Under the pieces are notes generated by a model, which saw nothing but the letters and a program-made list of their open reading frames with translations, ran no database searches and was not told where the DNA came from. Positions 4,772-5,575 of a stretch of 5,575 bases of DNA are shown one piece after another; the stretch's first letter is position 1; the number at the start of each line of letters is the position of its first letter. The translations under genes were made by a program, and so were the position numbers. Origin of the DNA: an uncultured Bacillota bacterium (lineage in GTDB: Bacteria; Bacillota; Clostridia; Peptostreptococcales; Anaerovoracaceae); assembly GCA_959606705.1 (NCBI GenBank), contig CAUHLX010000192.1, positions 1 through 5,575 of the forward strand, in the 5' to 3' direction.

Positions 4772-5575
4772 TTACTCTCCCTCTCTATCCCGTACCAGTT
4801 GGGCCTTTCTTCGGTATTTCTCGGCCAGCTTCGATTCACCGCTCCGTTCATAGATCATCGCCAGCTCCTCCATGGTCTCCACATGGGAGGGGTTCCGCTT
4901 CAGCACCTGCAAAAACGCTTCCTCCGCCGAATCTTCAAGGCCTAAACGGACGTAAGCCGCACCCAGATAGTAATGCAGGGGCCACCAGTCCTGAAACTGC
5001 GATTCCAAAAAAGGCTCCAAGGCGGCGATGCCCTTCTGCCAGCGTCCTGCCAGCACTTCGTTCACACCATCTTCGATGAGCACCGGCTGCTCCAGCTGAT
5101 TCAGCCGCTCCTTGACTTCCTTCCGATCTTCCGGGTTCTTGCTGCGCTTGAGAAACTCTTCAAAGGTAAAAGACGCCTTCCGATACAGTCCCATATTTAA
5201 ATAAGCGTATCCCAGGAAATAATAGCTTTGTGCGAAGGAGGGATGAACCTCCGTAGTCAGCTCAAAGTATTCCATAGACTCCGCCTTGCATTTCGCCACA
5301 TATTCCGCGTACTCCCGATCGTATTCTTCCTCGTCCCGTTCCTCCGCCGCCAGGTAAAGCTCCCGACAGCCCCGGGCGTAGCTGTACATGGCGTGGAGGT
5401 TGTCCGGCGCGAGGCAGAGCGCCGCCCGGAAGTGAATCACCGCTTCTTCCATGCGGTTTTCCTCCGCCAGGTCCCGGCCTTCCTTAACCATGGCGTCCAC
5501 GATCTTCTCATTGAAATAGTGCCGCATATAAGCCATGTAGTTTTCGGCGTAACGGAATTTCGGGTCTACTCCGAT
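4772..5575 (-). CDS. TPR-repeat protein (5' end outside window)
   Basis: Predicted soluble scaffold protein built of tetratricopeptide repeats, which usually mediate protein contacts. The frame remains open to the right edge: 13 codons before the first in-window ATG (5536) read IGVDPKFRYAENY. That ATG has no Shine-Dalgarno sequence, so the true start is probably beyond the edge. Counting from that Met, TPR-like helix pairs are seen at about 13-46 (EEAVIHFRAALCLAPDN), 101-134 (YYFLGYAYLNMGLYRKASF), 184-217 (HYYLGAAYVRLGLEDSAEEAF) and 218-248. An acidic, Glu/Asp/Tyr-rich insert lies at about 64-90 between the first two. No signal peptide or membrane helix is visible in the part present. It abuts the membrane protein gene downstream, so the two proteins probably act together, for instance with the TPR part binding the charged tail of the membrane protein (inference). 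Specific function is not recognised. Confidence 0.88.
   Translation of the reverse strand: MGVDPKFRYAENYMAYMRHYFNEKIVDAMVKEGRDLAEENRMEEAVIHFRAALCLAPDNLHAMYSYARGCRELYLAAEERDEEEYDREYAEYVAKCKAESMEYFELTTEVHPSFAQSYYFLGYAYLNMGLYRKASFTFEEFLKRSKNPEDRKEVKERLNQLEQPVLIEDGVNEVLAGRWQKGIAALEPFLESQFQDWWPLHYYLGAAYVRLGLEDSAEEAFLQVLKRNPSHVETMEELAMIYERSGESKLAEKYRRKAQLVRDREGE

Noticed and set aside
4115..4945. A 276-codon plus-strand open frame across the membrane protein and TPR genes.
   Set aside because: It is antisense to two coupled genes with clear protein features; its His- and Gln-rich composition is typical of an antisense shadow.

Overview
The window looks like a chromosomal segment of a moderately GC-rich Clostridia-type Firmicute. 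This rests on a histidine kinase of the clostridial 'DISHQT-TP-IAN' type, strong GGAGG-type ribosome binding sites, a sigma-A promoter with TTGACA/TATACT boxes, and a YitT-family membrane protein. No rRNA, tRNA, insertion sequence, phage gene or CRISPR array is visible. Genus or species cannot be read from the sequence.

Layout, left to right. (1) 1-2187, minus strand: a response regulator and a histidine kinase that overlap by 4 nt (ATGA), a 140-nt gap holding two inverted repeats, then the first 129 codons of an ABC transporter ATPase that runs off the left edge. This is a two-component system next to a transporter; the permease is expected outside the window. (2) 2188-2518: a 331-nt divergent intergenic region. 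It carries an extended -10 promoter candidate for the regulator operon and, on the other strand, a near-consensus promoter with an A/T-rich upstream tract, followed by a leader of about 142 nt with two adjacent AU-rich hairpins. (3) 2519-2719, plus strand: a 66-residue cold-shock protein. (4) 2761-2808: a perfect 22-bp stem with a 4-nt loop, A-tract before and T-tract after, serving as a shared terminator for the two converging transcription units. (5) 2832-5575, minus strand: a likely operon in the order TPR protein (start beyond the right edge), multi-pass membrane protein (DUF2238/YjdF-like, tentative), then a YitT-family protein whose reading frame is broken once near 3303.

How the parts work together. 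Regulator and kinase are translationally coupled and probably control the adjacent transporter. The TPR protein and the DUF2238-like protein abut exactly (TAA then ATG), which implies a functional link, but their role is unknown. The cold-shock gene is an independent unit whose long structured leader suggests post-transcriptional temperature control. Nothing here is clearly a new multi-gene system. The items most worth a second look are the cold-shock leader, the yitT frameshift, the inverted repeat before the ABC gene and the TPR/DUF2238-like pair.
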